64,000 bases of DNA from Suillus spraguei (taxonomy: Eukaryota; Basidiomycota; Agaricomycetes; Boletales; Suillaceae): positions 1 through 64,000 of the forward strand of contig JABCPU010000373.1 of NCBI GenBank assembly GCA_016800925.1. Reading direction: 5' to 3'. Numbering within the stretch: position 1 is the first letter of the stretch; the number at the start of each line of letters is the position of its first letter. Below the pieces are notes generated by a model. The model saw only the letters and a program-made list of their open reading frames with translations. It searched no databases and was not told where the DNA came from. Positions 32,653-45,034 of the stretch are shown one piece after another. A program made the translations under genes and the position numbers.

Positions 32653-34417
32653 TCAATGCGTCTCAGAGAGTGTATGACCATTACCGAAGTCCGTCACATG
32701 ATCAAGTGTTCCACACGGTTGGGTTGATGTTGCCATCCCACATGAGTGGGAGGCTGCAGATGGGAGAGTTATAGGTGGCAATGTTGCGGGTAGAATGATT
32801 GCTGATATAACAGGCTGTGGTTCACCTGTAGATAGCTCAGACATCGGAGTTTGAATGGGGGGTGGGGATGGGCCGTGTGGGAGCAGTAATGTAGGGTCTT
32901 GAGGGACTGCCCTCTGTCGTAGGGCCTCCTGCTCTCCTTCGAGCTTCTCCATGGCAGTATTCAGCTTGGCAAATCCTTCCTCAAGCCTGATCAACCGCCC
33001 TTCCATGGAATTGATGGCTGCGATCACCAGGGTCGGCATCGGTGGCCCGGATGAGAGCTTGATGTCAGGCGTGACTATGTAATGATCAATTGAAGTTGTA
33101 TTGAGAGTTTTCTAAAAGCCACCTACCAACATGTGGGTCTCCCATGCTGATTCCGAGGTGAATTTTTGATGAGGCAGAGGCAGTCGGCGACCTTGTCCGG
33201 ATCTTTGAACGCACCCTCGGCTTAGTGCGAGACCTGACGCAGCCTTCACCTGTATTGACAGCATCTGAATCCTTGCCGTTAAAACACGTCTGCTTCTTCC
33301 TGGTGCATTCCTCACAAGAACCAAGCTTTTTGCCGGTCTGATTGCTATATCCAAAAATACATTTCAGATTGCCCGCACGGCATGGAGTGCAGTGGTCATT
33401 GTGAATGATTTCAGTGACCTGTATTTCCAGTAAGCACATGCGAACTCGAGGAGTTATCTAACTTCATTACAGGTGTCATTGATGTTCCCCTCTCGTGCTT
33501 CAGTCACAGATCATGTCAGTATGCTTTAATGTAGTCTGAAAAAGAGGACTTGCCGCTGATTGGGCGGAAACATTGGTCCTACCAATAACTTTGTTAGATG
33601 GTCCTTCCATGAAGACATCCATCCGCAAATCATGGTCAGAGCTCTCAGCGTCTTCTACAAACATGTGGCTCCTGCGGCTGCGTTTCCTGTCCCTCTTGTC
33701 ATACAATCGCTGCTGAGTGTTCTCCATCACCACTGGTTGATCCTCGTCCTTGTGTGGTTCTACATCAGCGTGGTTTTGTTCAACTCCCTTACCTTTCCTG
33801 TCTGCTGCCTTCCTTTTTGCAGGACCAAACACTCGAGGCTTTGCCATCTGAAATGTCTCCTGCAGCACCACTGGCTCCTCCATCGATAATTGATGGCTGG
33901 TGCTTGCTCCAGCTCCAACTTCATACCGCCCCATGACCTCCCGCTGACCGATCGCTCCGGGAAGTATGGCCTGATGGTTGATCCCCTGATCAAACACTTT
34001 CACTGACTCAACGTCCTCCGCTGTACCCGTGCTGGATATCCACATCATAGCCTTCTTGTGGTGCGGATGTCCCATGAGCCGATGGTCATTGTGACCGATG
34101 GCCCCCCAGTCTGGAACGCGGACGATTTCGAATTTCGGGCTGTCTGCAACCTGTTTAGCGCATGTCCGCAATTCCATCGCGCACGACAGTAGAATAGGGG
34201 GAATGGCCGCGACATCAGGAGCGAGCTTCATCGATTCTGTCTACAAGGGTGTCAGTGAGTCGGGTGGTCTTGCGCGGCCATCACTCACTACTACTCGGCC
34301 AGCCTGTATCGCCAGAAAGAATGTGTCATTGGTAAGCATTGTGCGAGCAACGGTGACAATTTTGCAAATTTGGATGGCTAGCTGCCGCATCACCTGCTCA
34401 GAAGAAGACATATGCAT
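32653..34417 (-). pseudogene. Zinc-cluster and coiled-coil protein, five exons, two nonsense codons
   Basis: Exons on the minus strand: 34,417-34,289, 34,240-33,583, 33,535-33,471, 33,418-33,127 and 33,074-32,653. The introns are 48, 47, 52 and 52 bp, each GT...AG, and all phases agree, giving 522 codons. Exon 3 has two TGA codons where Arg (CGA) would be natural. Exon 4 encodes CX2CX6CX14CX2CX6C, close to the fungal Zn2Cys6 binuclear cluster (the middle loop is longer than the usual 5-12), then a basic stretch (RSRTKPRVRSKIRTR). Exon 5 holds a heptad-like helix (MEGRLIRLEEGFAKL ... EKLEGEQEALRQR) and a Pro-rich tail. Exon 2 is Lys/Arg/Asp-rich and disordered. Similar cluster-plus-coil proteins of unknown role are common in agaricomycetes. 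The role could be DNA binding. It was probably functional until recently. Confidence 0.65.
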
Positions 34418-36144
34418 ATGCGAAGCGATGGTTCAAAGGGGACTTTTGACAAAGTGAACGGCTGCAATCGTCTCATACTTCCCACGCTGCAAAGATTACC
34501 ACATGTTTTGCTAAGGGTTTTTTGAAGGTTTTCATTAACTTATGACCCGCCGATTTTACAACCAAGCTTAACGGTTGGAGCGGTCAAATGGTAAGTTCAA
34601 GTTCGGGTTGAGCAACTTAACGCTATTAACCAATACTAAGCCATTTCAGATATATATTAGTGGACCAGGCAGTCCATGGTGGTTCCCCGCACAACGATGA
34701 CGATGATGCATGCAGCAAACACCACTTCTCTATTGAATATGACGTGTACCATGTATGGCGGGCGGCCGGTTCTAGCACGTCACCAGACTCGGGATGATAC
34801 GAATGAGAGAGCTTTTTGCTACTCGTATCACAACTTGCTACCATGTGTGAGTCTCAGAACACAGATCCTCGCGCAACAAGCGTCGTGGATCAATGACATG
34901 ATGGGTCACATCAAACCCAATCGAGATTCTGAATTTTCCACATCTGGGACCGGAGATGATGTTGATGAAGACGGAAAAGCATTTGTTTATCCATGGGGCG
35001 TCACACCGAGCAAGCAAAGTTTGCAACATGTCAGATTATGAGCTAGGTGTGTCTAGAGTTGTATTATACGCATGGCAGTGTCTCTCTGATGAGGGTCCAG
35101 CTAAAATCTCGCTTCTGACATGTGGCATATTTCAGAGTTGTAAGGCTGGTGTCAAAAATACATCGAATGAAGAATGACGGTAGGCAGCTACTGGTTTTTC
35201 AACAATTCAACAGCAAGTATGTCTGAGCATGGAATGCTGGCCGGAATGTAATGCAAAAGCCACATGGTGTGACATGCGACTCCGGTCACCGAGAATATGC
35301 TGTGCGCTGTTTTGCATGCTTGAAGACAAGCATTGCTAGCGATGGAAAAATGCAGACCAGTCTGGTTCTGCAGGAAATTCAGAGAACTGCGGACCGGATG
35401 AGTGGATCGGTTGTCGTAAGCAGAACCATGAAGCGGACCATCTGTTCGGACCGATAAAGGTCTGGTTCCAGTTCAGCCAGGGTTGGAAGCGAGAAGGGGA
35501 CGAACAAAAAGATGGCAAAAATTAATTGCAACACATAGCAGTACCTAGTTGATATGAGCCTCGTCATCATCAATGAGGTTTATATGCAGGCTGTACCCAT
35601 ACCCACACTCATGGTACAGTATGGCATGGGTCATGGATATACTGGGGAGAATGAGAGGCCCACTCAATTCCAACAGTTGCGAGTAGTTAATGCGTATAGC
35701 GAGCACACGTCAGCGAATGGTAACATGGGGTTGAACACATGCGAACAACACGCAAAGGGGCATCAGTAAAATATCATGTTAGTCAAGCTGCCTTAAATGG
35801 ACATGATTGACTTGGTGAAAGTTGGACTACTTAGCCAAAATTTCAACATGAACATGTTCAGAAAAAAACGGATGAGCTATATCAATATGCATGTTTTATT
35901 ATATCTCACACCAAGAGAATATGGGACATGCCAAGTGAATGATACAGGAGAGAGCCAACGAGATTTCAGCTAAGTCAGTCGAGCTGATCAAGACAGATTG
36001 AGCAATGTGATAATTTACTGATGGGCCAGAATAATAGGAGTGGAAGTACAGGCAAGTGAAAATGAGTGCAGGCAAGCATGGATGAAAGAGGCAAGCACAA
36101 ATGAATGCAGGTGAGAGGAGCTGTGCGAAGGTTTGAAAGGAGGG
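34418..36144. other. Long stretch without a recognised gene
   Basis: Plus-strand frame 34,676-35,041 (121 codons) and minus-strand frame 35,573-35,379 (64 codons, hydrophobic LIFAIFLFVPFSLP core) are the largest, and neither resembles a known family. No repeat from elsewhere in the window was matched until 36,145. Could hold divergent exons that I cannot identify. Confidence 0.35.
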
Positions 36145-36553
36145 GACTCGCCCCAGATACTGGGTGACTAGGCGTAACAGCTGTGGGCATGCAATAGACA
36201 GTCACTCACTTTTCCTTCACTGATCACCATACCACTCTTTTTGTTGACTTTTGTTTACCGCATACGACTGACCCGACACACTTGCACTTATTCTTGAGGG
36301 GTCCACCATCACCGACCCTGGGAAGCAAAGTTCCTGCGCTTTGGATTTCACTCAGACACTTTGGACTTGACTGTATAGCTTGGGATGTGCAAGTATCTTA
36401 TAGTGCGCAGTCTCTCATACTTGAGGAGACAGCAGATCACTTTTGGGTTGAATGCTCCTGCTTGCAGGGGAAGCAGCTGGGCAGAGCTAGGACATATATC
36501 AGTGAGGGTGGTAGTTCACTACAGCCCCAGCAGAGTTGTATCATTACATGGGG
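36145..36553. repeat. 410-bp direct repeat, copy 1
   Basis: Starts GACTCGCCCCAGATACT and ends near TTGTATCATTACATGGGG. Matches 40,610-41,023 in the same orientation at roughly 90 percent by eye. The two copies bracket the minus-strand gypsy integrase relic, so they could be its LTRs, but TG...CA ends were not identified. Differences are mostly C to T (CTTCGG versus CTTTGG, GATCTC versus GATTTC). Confidence 0.6.
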
Positions 36554-38769
36554 TGCTAGACTTTGGGATGGTCACAGCATTGGATGAGAAGATATGTTGT
36601 CTGTGGGAGTTGGAAAGAAGTGCTGTGTTGAAGAAGGGAGATTGTGAGAAGGACGATTGATAGGAAGCGGTAATGATGGCAGAGACATTGGATGGGACTG
36701 GGTCAGGAAGATGATGATCTCTGATACGGAAGAAGTGTGATGTACACAGTATGATATGTAAAAAATGAGGAAGTCTGCTTGATAGTGTTTTTAATGGGAT
36801 GGCAAAATCCTTTGTTTGAGCATTCACATTCATGTCTAATAATGGCAGTGCATGGTGAAACACAGCAGAATGTGACAGATTGCATACAGGTTCAGGACCG
36901 ACGACATTGGAAAATTGGACTCAGGGGCGACATTGATAGAGCATGCTACATGAGGATGAAACTTGGAAATGGCATGGGTTGGGTTTGTTAATGAGCAGGA
37001 ATGGTCATGGCATCAGGGAAGTTGATGGGGACATCAGAATGATTGAATGCATGTCAGTTGAATTGTGTAATGTGGCATACTATGAAGCTTTTATTGCCTA
37101 TACGTTGCTAGGTGACTAGACTTGTTGTTTCTATGATGTAGTTGCTTAATGATAACGAAGCCATTACTACTACTGACGAGGCGTTCAAAACATTTGAGGC
37201 TTGGTTGCCGATGGGTATCTTGCAGTTAATTAAAGTTGTGTTTGGAGTGTCATAGAGGGCATGCTAGCGTTGAGCGAAGCAATGAGATTGTCAAAAACAG
37301 TTGGTGCGAAAGGGGCAGAAAGTCATATATAGCAATATAAAGCGATGTAATCATGGCAGGGCCAGAGACATACTGTTACAGTTGTATGCAGCGGTATTCA
37401 TTTTTATTTACTTATGTCATTCCTTTTGTTCTTGTTGATTTAGCTTATGCATATGCTAAATCAGTGACTGATACGGTTCAATGTGTCTGTACGATACATG
37501 TGTTTGTTATTTAGGATATGCAGTATATGTCATATGGTTACATGGTCTGTGGGGACATATGGTGGTATTTGAGCACAGTGTACTATGGTTGTATTTGGTC
37601 ATGTTAATGTTACTGGGTTTTACCTGGATTGCTCTTTGCTAAGGAAGGATCTATGATCCTTAGTCATGTTGAATTGTGTCTAAGTCTGAGCACTCCTCAG
37701 TCTTAGTCTCTATTGTGGTAGAACCTCTTAGATTTATCTGTGAGGCTGAATGGTTGATTGTACTTGGAACTAGTTCTTGCCAGCAGGGCGTCTGTGTCTT
37801 CTCACTGTTGCTGGTGATGGGATCCCAGTTTGTAACACATAGGTCACTTTACATCAGTTTATATTGCTTGACATTGTGTCATAAGATGCAAAGAGCAGTT
37901 CAGGTGGGAAAAAGTGAGAGTCAGCAGTTTAGTGATGAAGGAGTGCAGTGGGGGTCCATGAAGTGACACTTTGGAGCATTGTTGAAGTTGGTGGTGAGTG
38001 CAGGGTGAAGGGTGTGTTGAAAAATATGATGAGCGGTGAGTTTGTGGTGTTGTGGAATTATCAGAGTGAAAAAGGTGAGATGAAGGAATAATAGGAAGGA
38101 TGGTGAAAAACCATAAGGGTTGGGGAATGATGAGTGATGCAGATGGTGTTGTGACAGAAGTATTTAGAAGTATTTGGAGGAGATTTGAGGAAATATAGTA
38201 GAGTGGGGGAGAAGGAGTGACACGGGAAAAATTTTTTGGGCAGCAATGAGTTGTGTTGGGAGGAGAATTGACAGATTGAGGAAAATAGCAGATATTAAGG
38301 AAGAGAATTGTGGGGCACTTTGTGTGGTTGACAGACGAGTAGGGTAAATGGTGGTGGCTGGTGCAGCTTGATGCACAGATTGTTGACACTATATTGCAGA
38401 ACTTGTAATGTAAGTCCATGTTGCTCATGTGCTTTCTGAGGCGAACACGGCAGTTGCACAGCACTTGATGAAATGAAGCTGGGGCATTGTTGACTATATC
38501 TGCTGCTAGCATCTGATTGATACATTCATGCGAGAATTTTGTGGAGTTAGAGCTCATTGATGAATGCACAGGTTATATGTTGTGTGTGTTCTTCCATTTG
38601 AATGACATTAATTTTGAATGTCAGTTGGTGGATAAAGGATACATAATCCTTACACCACCTACCCTGGATGATCTTCCAATGATTAGACAAAAATATACAC
38701 TGTAAAGTAGAAAGTAAAAGCATAGACTCTTGAAGGAAAACAAGAGAAATATAAACAACACATCTGGAT
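36554..38769. other. AT-rich tract without recognised genes
   Basis: Low GC compared with the rest of the window and very few CpG. A 236-codon minus-strand frame (38,569-37,859) is rich in Ser, Pro, Cys, His and Thr with no domain; on the plus strand the same bases are G/A-rich (GTGG, GAGG words), so it looks like a composition effect. By position, this tract would be the 3' part of the minus-strand gypsy element after the integrase, decayed by heavy C to T change. That is inference. Confidence 0.4.
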
Positions 38770-40410
38770 CATTTGTTGTCCAAGGCCTGCAAGATGATGT
38801 CTAGAGGCAAGAGGGGTTTGGTTCTGTAAGCCAGAAAAAATGGGGTGTGACCCATTGACTTCTGTGTTGTGAGGAAATCAGCTTAAAAGATGTGATGAGC
38901 TAAGATAGGCCATTGAATAATATCACTGTTGCAAACTTTGATGAGTGAGTTGTGAATGGTATGTGTCATATACCATACTTCTGATCTCAGATCCGATCAG
39001 ATCCGATCGATCCTACTTCCGTCCGGTCCACGGATCCTGTCCGGATCACCCATCCGAAAGTGCCCACTTCTCGCACTCTAACTCCCTTTTGGATATCTGC
39101 GTCTATCTCCTTTCGTCATTGCTCCTGTTTCCGGTATTCCGGCTGTGTATATTTCCGTGCTGTTTCATTGATCCGCTACCTAAGTTTCATTTCCGACTCG
39201 TGCTTACTGATCCGCTGTGCATTAACTAATAGACTTCCATTATACATTGTACATAGCCCTCGGTCCCGGACTCGTTGATTATCCGTGCTAGTTACTTACA
39301 GTATATGAACCACTTGTAGATCTCCGTAGAACCTTAGTTCGAATATCATCTTAGATTCTGGTCATTCTTTCCTCCGGACTTAAGTTACTTCCGGCTCCAG
39401 TCATCTTCCGAGACTTAGGATTGACTCCTATAGTCAACTTCTCCGACTCTACCCTTGGGTAGTCCACCTCAGTTAGTTTCTAGTTAAGGAACTCGTTCAG
39501 AAACTAGTCTTAATCCCCGTTCCGTCTCCACGTGCCGGATAACCTTCGGACGTCCGGATCCGTCACGATATCACTTCCGGATCTTCGGACGTATGACCTT
39601 CCTCCGAAATAAGGGGCATTACCGGCAAAGGGGCGCAGTGCACGAACTGAGGCCGAAGCCCTTCGGATCTCTTACCCTTTGAGTACGGTCTTAACAGAAT
39701 GGTGCAATTGTTCAACGACTCCATTATCTTTTGCGTTATATGCTGAGATGCGAATGTACTGGATACTGTACTTTGGTGATAAGCAATCAAATTCTGCGAT
39801 GAAGGATGTTCCATTGTCTGAAGATTTCTCCAATTCCTCCCCATCTACACAAGATGTCTTTAGAAATGCTCCCAAGGTGCGTCTGGTTTCCTTCCTCAAA
39901 ATTCAAATTCTGGCCGGTTGGATAATGAGCAGCACAATTTAACAATGTATCAAAATCTGTGTGATGTTGGCATATACATAGAGTTGGTGAATACATTGTA
40001 AAAGAGCATCAAGGGAATAGAAACAGCAGGTGGGATGATGACCTTTTTGACTGAATGAATTTGACACTGATGGCATCTCTGAAGGTACCAGGCGAGAGCA
40101 CAACCATGCTGAACTTCGTGTCGGAAAGAGATCATGCATCTGTTCCTGTGTGAGGTGCTAGGCCGAAATTCCGGAGGTGCGGTAGATAAGGAAGAACGTA
40201 AGAAGTGTGGATCTTCGGGGAAGTGACAGATGATACACCTGTGTGCCGGCATTGTTGTAGCTACAGGCCAAATTTTGTTGGTGACCTGTTGTTGGAGAAG
40301 AGATTTGGCGTGGGAGGAGAAGGCCAGAGGATGTGAGAACAAATGTCCGCTGGCCTGTAAATAGCCTACGAAGTATGTTTATTCTATATTTCCGATGCTC
40401 TCTGTGCAAA
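38770..40410 (-). mobile_element. Ty3/gypsy integrase relic, interrupted
   Basis: Minus-strand pieces in integrase order. CHQCQIHSVKKVIIPPAV (about 40,075-40,020) follows the HHCC zinc finger. ILCRWGGIGEIF and DNGTSFIAEFDCLSPKYSI (about 39,855-39,765) match the catalytic core (usual DNGxxF near the second Asp). NAKDNGVVEQLHHSVK (about 39,735-39,690) matches the block with the catalytic Glu (usual NGxVERxHxxxR). SMGHTPFFLAYRTKPLLPLD (38,870-38,810) follows the core (usual TGxSPFxLxYG.EPxLPxD). Between the last two lies about 700 bp of unrelated CCGGA-rich sequence. Frames change and stops are common. Protease, reverse transcriptase and RNase H are missing upstream. Confidence 0.75.
38955..39670. 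mobile_element. CCGGA-rich LTR-like insertion inside the integrase relic
   Basis: The segment sits between two integrase blocks that should be contiguous (the NGVVEQ block at 39,69x and the TPFFLAY block at 38,84x). It is rich in TCCGG/CCGGA words like the solo LTR at 18,712. On the minus strand it begins near GTAAGAGATCCG, similar to TGTTAGAATCCG there, and ends near TATATGACA. No target-site duplication could be confirmed, so the exact borders are uncertain by some 20 bp. Confidence 0.55.
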
Positions 40411-40609
40411 TCCCATCATCTACGGCCTATTATACACGCGGACCCACAGTTAACAAGATTCCCACGCTTCGGACAGTACTTCATGGCCTCTTACATAGAA
40501 TACCTTTGCAGAAGCGGACTTGCCTAGTTTTGCATATACTACTCCGGGCTTTCACATAGCAGTATATATTCACGTGGGAGACCACTGTTCCATACAATCT
40601 AGTAGAAGG

Positions 40610-41023
40610 AGACTCGCCCCAGATACTTGGTCACTAGGCCTAACAGCTGTGGGCATGCAATAGACAGTCACTCGCTTTTTCCTTCACTGATCACCATACC
40701 ACTCCTTTCACTGACTTTCCTTTACCGCATACGACTGACCCGACACACTTGCACTGATTCTTGACCGCTTCACCATCACCGAACCTGGGAACAATAGTTC
40801 CTGCGCTTCGGATCTCACTCAGACACTTCGGACTTGAATGTATAGCTTGGGATGTGTCAGTATCTTATAGCGCGCACTCTCTCATACTTCAATAGACAGC
40901 AGATCTCTTTCGGGTCGAACGCTACTGCTTGCAGGGGAAGCAGCTGGGCAGAGCTACGATATATATCAGTGAGGGTGGTAGGTCACTACAGCCCCAGCTG
41001 AGTTGTATCGTTACAAGGGGAGG
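40610..41023. repeat. 410-bp direct repeat, copy 2
   Basis: Counterpart of 36,145-36,553, 4.46 kb away in the same orientation. This copy keeps more CpG sites (CTTCGGATCTCACTCAGACA, TTTCGGGTCGAACGC) than copy 1, where several are TpG, so copy 1 has decayed faster. Confidence 0.6.
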
Positions 41024-41232
41024 TGGGACCATATGCGATATATCAGTCGAGCTCGTTGGAATGACAGCTTGGTGGAGGTTGTTGGCACGGGGTAAAGCAG
41101 CATTGTCTGATATATCAGTCGAGTTTGTTGGCTGGGTCGCATGGTATAAATCAGTCAAGCTTGTTGGCAGGATGGGGCAGTATATATCAGTTGAGCTCGT
41201 TTGCTTGGTCGCATGGTACATATCAGCTGGGC
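41024..41232. repeat. GATATATCAGT-GAGCTTGTTGG tandem repeat, left part
   Basis: Words close to ATATATCAGTCGAGCTTGTT recur at about 41,036, 41,115, 41,143 and 41,182, then at 42,757-42,990 after the LTR-like repeat. Spacing is 28-80 bp. The LTR-like copy 2 appears to have been inserted into this array. Confidence 0.5.
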
Positions 41233-42452
41233 GTGTGTTTCTGTGCCAAGTTTTAACCTTGAAGCATATTGTCATATACAAGACTTTACATCCCATCCTT
41301 ACCGTGATCTCCGGATCCAATCGGCATATCGCCGAATATCATCCCCATATCTCCGGATCCAATCCCCATATCTCGGGATGCAAGCTCCATATCTCCGATC
41401 CTTCAGACCTCAACAGCAAGCCTGCTCAGCCTACACACATCTTAGTCCACTCCGAGTACAGTCTGACCCACCACTATGGCCGGGCCTTCCAACCTCGGGC
41501 CTTGGGGACATGTCCACCATGCATCCAATCCATGGCCACATCCCTATCCGGACTTCGAAGCTCTGGGCCTCTAGACCTCCGGATCACTGCTCCGCTAATC
41601 TCCGGACTGTTTTAGCCATCCACCCATTACCCCATGGAGACATCTCTGCCTCTCCGTCTAGCGGCTCGCTCTCTTTCCGTGTGGATATAAATGCCGTTGT
41701 ACTTACTAACATGTTTCCGCATGCTAGATACATAGCCTGCAACTATTCTTGCTAATCCTCCGGCAGGAGTATATCAAGTAGTGTAGAAACTCCAACAGAT
41801 GGCCTCTCATGATTACTTGATATGATATGCTTACTCATATCTTTGTACCTCTTGTATTTCTGATGTCTATATCACTTCATTGCATTCTCGCCATAGGGCT
41901 CCGGCTCTTGTCATCCTCCAGCTGAGGCCTCTAGGATCATTCCCGAGGCGTGAGCTTTGATCCGGACTTCTTGCGAATTTATCACGTTAATCTTGTCCAC
42001 CTCCGGCTCTATCCATGTTAGCTGTCCAATTATTCCTTCTACGCCGGATCGTCTCCGGAATAGCCTGTGCCTATGTGAAGCAATCTCCGCTCCTACTCGC
42101 CATAGTGGTACCACACTTTCCATCAGATCCACAGACATCCGCGCCTTCGGTCCTCCCCCAAACCTCTCAACTCCGGTCCTTCAGTCTTATCCTCTCCCAT
42201 CCTGCATCTCCTGTGGAGCATCATTGTCCCCCTGGCGCTGGGCTTCTATTTTGTCCTGGCCTCCGTCCGGCAGGTGCTCCTCTGTCCATTAGACTTCGGA
42301 CTTGGTCCAAGAGACATTTCCTTTTCCCCGCTTTCCGGATATTGTGCCGGATTATTTTACCACGCTCACCCGGAAGTCCGCCAGAGCAGGGCACTCCGTC
42401 CGAAGTTCCGGTCCAGTGCTCACCGGCACTCTCCCTTAGACTTTGTATGACA
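41233..42452. mobile_element. LTR-like repeat, about 1.2 kb, copy 2 (inverted)
   Basis: Reverse complement of 24,811-26,020. The right border is the reverse complement of TGTCATACAAAGTC at 42,452, matching the start of copy 1. The left border is near TGTGTTTCTGTGCCAAG. CCGGATCCAATC words are tandemly repeated at 41,330-41,400. The 184-codon frame over 41,201-41,755 parallels the frame of copy 1 but looks like repeat translation. Confidence 0.5.
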
Positions 42453-43560
42453 GTAGTGGCACATTCTCCAATAAGAGGCACAGTGCAAGAACTGTCGCCA
42501 AGAGCCTGTGCATTTGGTTATGACCCTCCAGGACAACCACAGGACCCTCGGCTTCTGAGCAGCTCCCTTGTCTGTGGTGTGGTGTTACACATGTAACCTA
42601 TGTAGGACACATCTCTCTAAACCACTTTGTTGCTTGTATGGCTTGGTACACACTGGTGGAGCAGGATGGGGCAGCATTCATAGATATATGTGATACTTGA
42701 GCTCATTGACAGGATTGCTGGGTCGAATATTGGTGGAGCTGGATGCCTCAGCATCATTAGATATATCGGTCCAGCTTGTCAGTAGGATTACTTGGGGAGC
42801 TTGGTGGAGCAAGATGGCGCAGCATGGTTAGATATATCAGTGGAGTCTGTTGGCAAGTCTACTGGGTGAAGGTTGGTTCAGGAAGCTGGCGCAGCATTGT
42901 GAGATATATCAGTCGAACATGTCGGTACAGGGGTATGATATATGTCAGTGAGCTTGTTGGAAAGTTGACCGGGTATATATCAGTTGAGCTGAGTTAGTGC
43001 TGATGAATGAAGAAGGCTGCTGCAGTTCAGCCAAGGGATGAATGAAGGCAGATGGCATGGGATGTTGCTATCGTCCAGACTTTGAGCTGCCTAAGTGGTG
43101 CTGCATGGAAATGTACAAGTATTCCGCATCTTCACACTTGGATGTATTCACGAGCTGTGGCGAGATCATACTAGGAGCAGGCGAGAGGTTGCGTCTGGCA
43201 CAATGCAGGCATGCGCCCAACTGGTGATTCTGTCCACTTCTATTTCGACATGTACAAACATCCCGCCAGTAATATCTCGGCACACCAGTGGCTACCTAGA
43301 AGCCCGGTGTTCCACGGGTTGTCCTGATGGATCAAAACTAAGTTCACAAAGGCTAGGCCTCACCTCGTGCGCGGCGCCACTTTGCTGTGGATGTTGCCCT
43401 GCTTGTCTAGAGCTAAAGTGCGTCCGGAGAGAGTCATGCCGTTATGGCTTAGGCCAGGCGGACTGGCGACCCAGCGGTCCGGAGATGAATGCCACCACAA
43501 AACGAATCCCGGAGTGGACACACATGAGATAGACTGCCCAAGGTCAAGCCGGAGACATCC
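42453..43560. other. Right part of the ATATATCAG array and anonymous sequence
   Basis: 42,640-42,990 continues the GATATATCAG repeat (TGGTGGAGCAAGATGGCGCA and GGTTAGATATATCAGTGGAG are repeated with changes). 43,000-43,560 has short frames with Cys-rich stretches on both strands, none recognisable. Confidence 0.35.
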
Positions 43561-44040
43561 AAAGTCCAGAGATCGACGAAAGTCTGGCTCACTCAAGTCC
43601 GGCGTATAGGCTAAGGCTTAGTATATTGAGAGGGTGATGAAGTCTGGAGAGATAGCGAGAACTAAGTTGACATTTGAACTGGAGTGCTAAGGAGATATAC
43701 AGGAGGTTTATGTACTATAGGTAGTGTCCGGACAAATCTCAGCGCTGTACAAGGCCATGTACGAAGTATATGCAAAGTCTAATGGAACCTAACTAATATG
43801 AACTCTGACATGAAACGTGTTAGCCAGATCAGTTATCAGACGAATGATGCAGATAGCAGGATAGCCGGACATGCATCAGCCCAGAGGAGATAGATTTGGA
43901 GAGTCAGTGGATCGGTCCGGAGGTCGGGAGATCTGGAGATGTGAGAAGAGAAGGAATTCCAGGTCTAAATATCCGGACTTCTGAGAAGTTAGACTGAAGA
44001 TTTTAGCTCAGATGTCCGGATATGACGTAATTCTCCAGGA
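43561..44040. repeat. CCGGA/TCCGG-rich stretch, possible LTR remnant
   Basis: Composition and word use (GTCCGGAGG, ATCCGGACTT, ATGTCCGGATATG) resemble the solo LTR and the 1.2-kb repeat, but I could not align it to either. A TATA-like element lies near 43,607-43,640. No gene. Confidence 0.3.
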
Positions 44041-45034
44041 CTATAGACTCGTCGGCTCACATTGATCAGTGGTTAATTATTTGATCACTGACCCATACAT
44101 TAATTAAGAATTCTCCAGGATGAGACACTCTTCGGCTCATGGAAGGTTTGGTCAATGAGGTTCCAAAAACCATTGATTGTTTGTTGGAGGTGGAGCATTG
44201 ATGAATTGGTTGAGCACTGGCTAGGATCTCCACCCTAACAAATATTTTACAGCTAAAGTCATGTATTGATGAGGTGGTTAATTCTTTGATCACTCACCCC
44301 TGTGTAATACAGAAAGAGTAACGTATTCATAGGAGCGGTCGATTTTTCAATTTCTGACGCCATTGTAATACAGCCAGAGTAACATTTTAATCAAGGGGTG
44401 TGATGATAAGACTGCTCGGCCATTCATATATCTAGGTCGGCATTGCGCTAGCAGCTTATGGTAGCCTCGGAGCATTAGTTGCTTTGTCTGTTTCGCCTCG
44501 CGGAGTGATCTCGCACTGACATTTTGAAGAAATTGCTTCATTTGCAGTCCTCTATGGTCAAACTCCTTACATACACCGTGAGTAGGATATTGAGTGACCA
44601 CTATGTCGCAGCTGGCTATTATGTCTTTGTTTCAGCATTTAATTGTTTGATGATGACCCCCGGTTCATGAGGAATTCCTCAAGATGATTGATTCGTCGGC
44701 TGATAGAAGTTCGCGTCGATCATGTTCCACAAATCATGTCTCTGTTGCTGTAGATGGAGCATGGATGAAGTGGTTGGGCACCGCCCGAGATCTCTTGCCT
44801 ACTAAGTCGATTGAAACAACGGAATTGATGTAGGCATTGACACATTTACGCATTTACGCATGTACCGCTTTTACTGGTGAGTCGTCAATTAGCTCTCGAC
44901 TTAAGTGACCGAAATCTTCACTTAGCTCAGCCGGAACTGGCCGAAGGTCACCGACGCTGGCCGAAGCTGACCGAAGCTGACCGAAGCTGGCGGAGCTCGA
45001 CCTTAAGTCACATCAGGTCATTTATCCCTTTCCC
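44041..45034. repeat. R170 copies and a short GCTGACCGAA repeat
   Basis: R170 modules at about 44,050-44,300 and 44,640-44,780. At 44,935-44,995, GGCCGAAG/GACCGAAGCT is repeated five times in tandem with a period near 12 bp. The rest is anonymous. Confidence 0.45.

Noticed and set aside
37859..38569. 236-codon minus-strand frame, the longest in the AT-rich tract
   Set aside because: Ser/Pro/His/Cys-rich composition follows from strand base skew; no start context, intron structure or family resemblance.
36145..41023. Treating 36,145-41,023 as a complete LTR retrotransposon
   Set aside because: Most of pol is missing, the repeats lack confirmed TG...CA ends, and no primer-binding site or target duplication was found.
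24811..42452. Treating the two 1.2-kb repeats as a pair of LTRs of one element
   Set aside because: They are in opposite orientation, which LTRs of one element never are.
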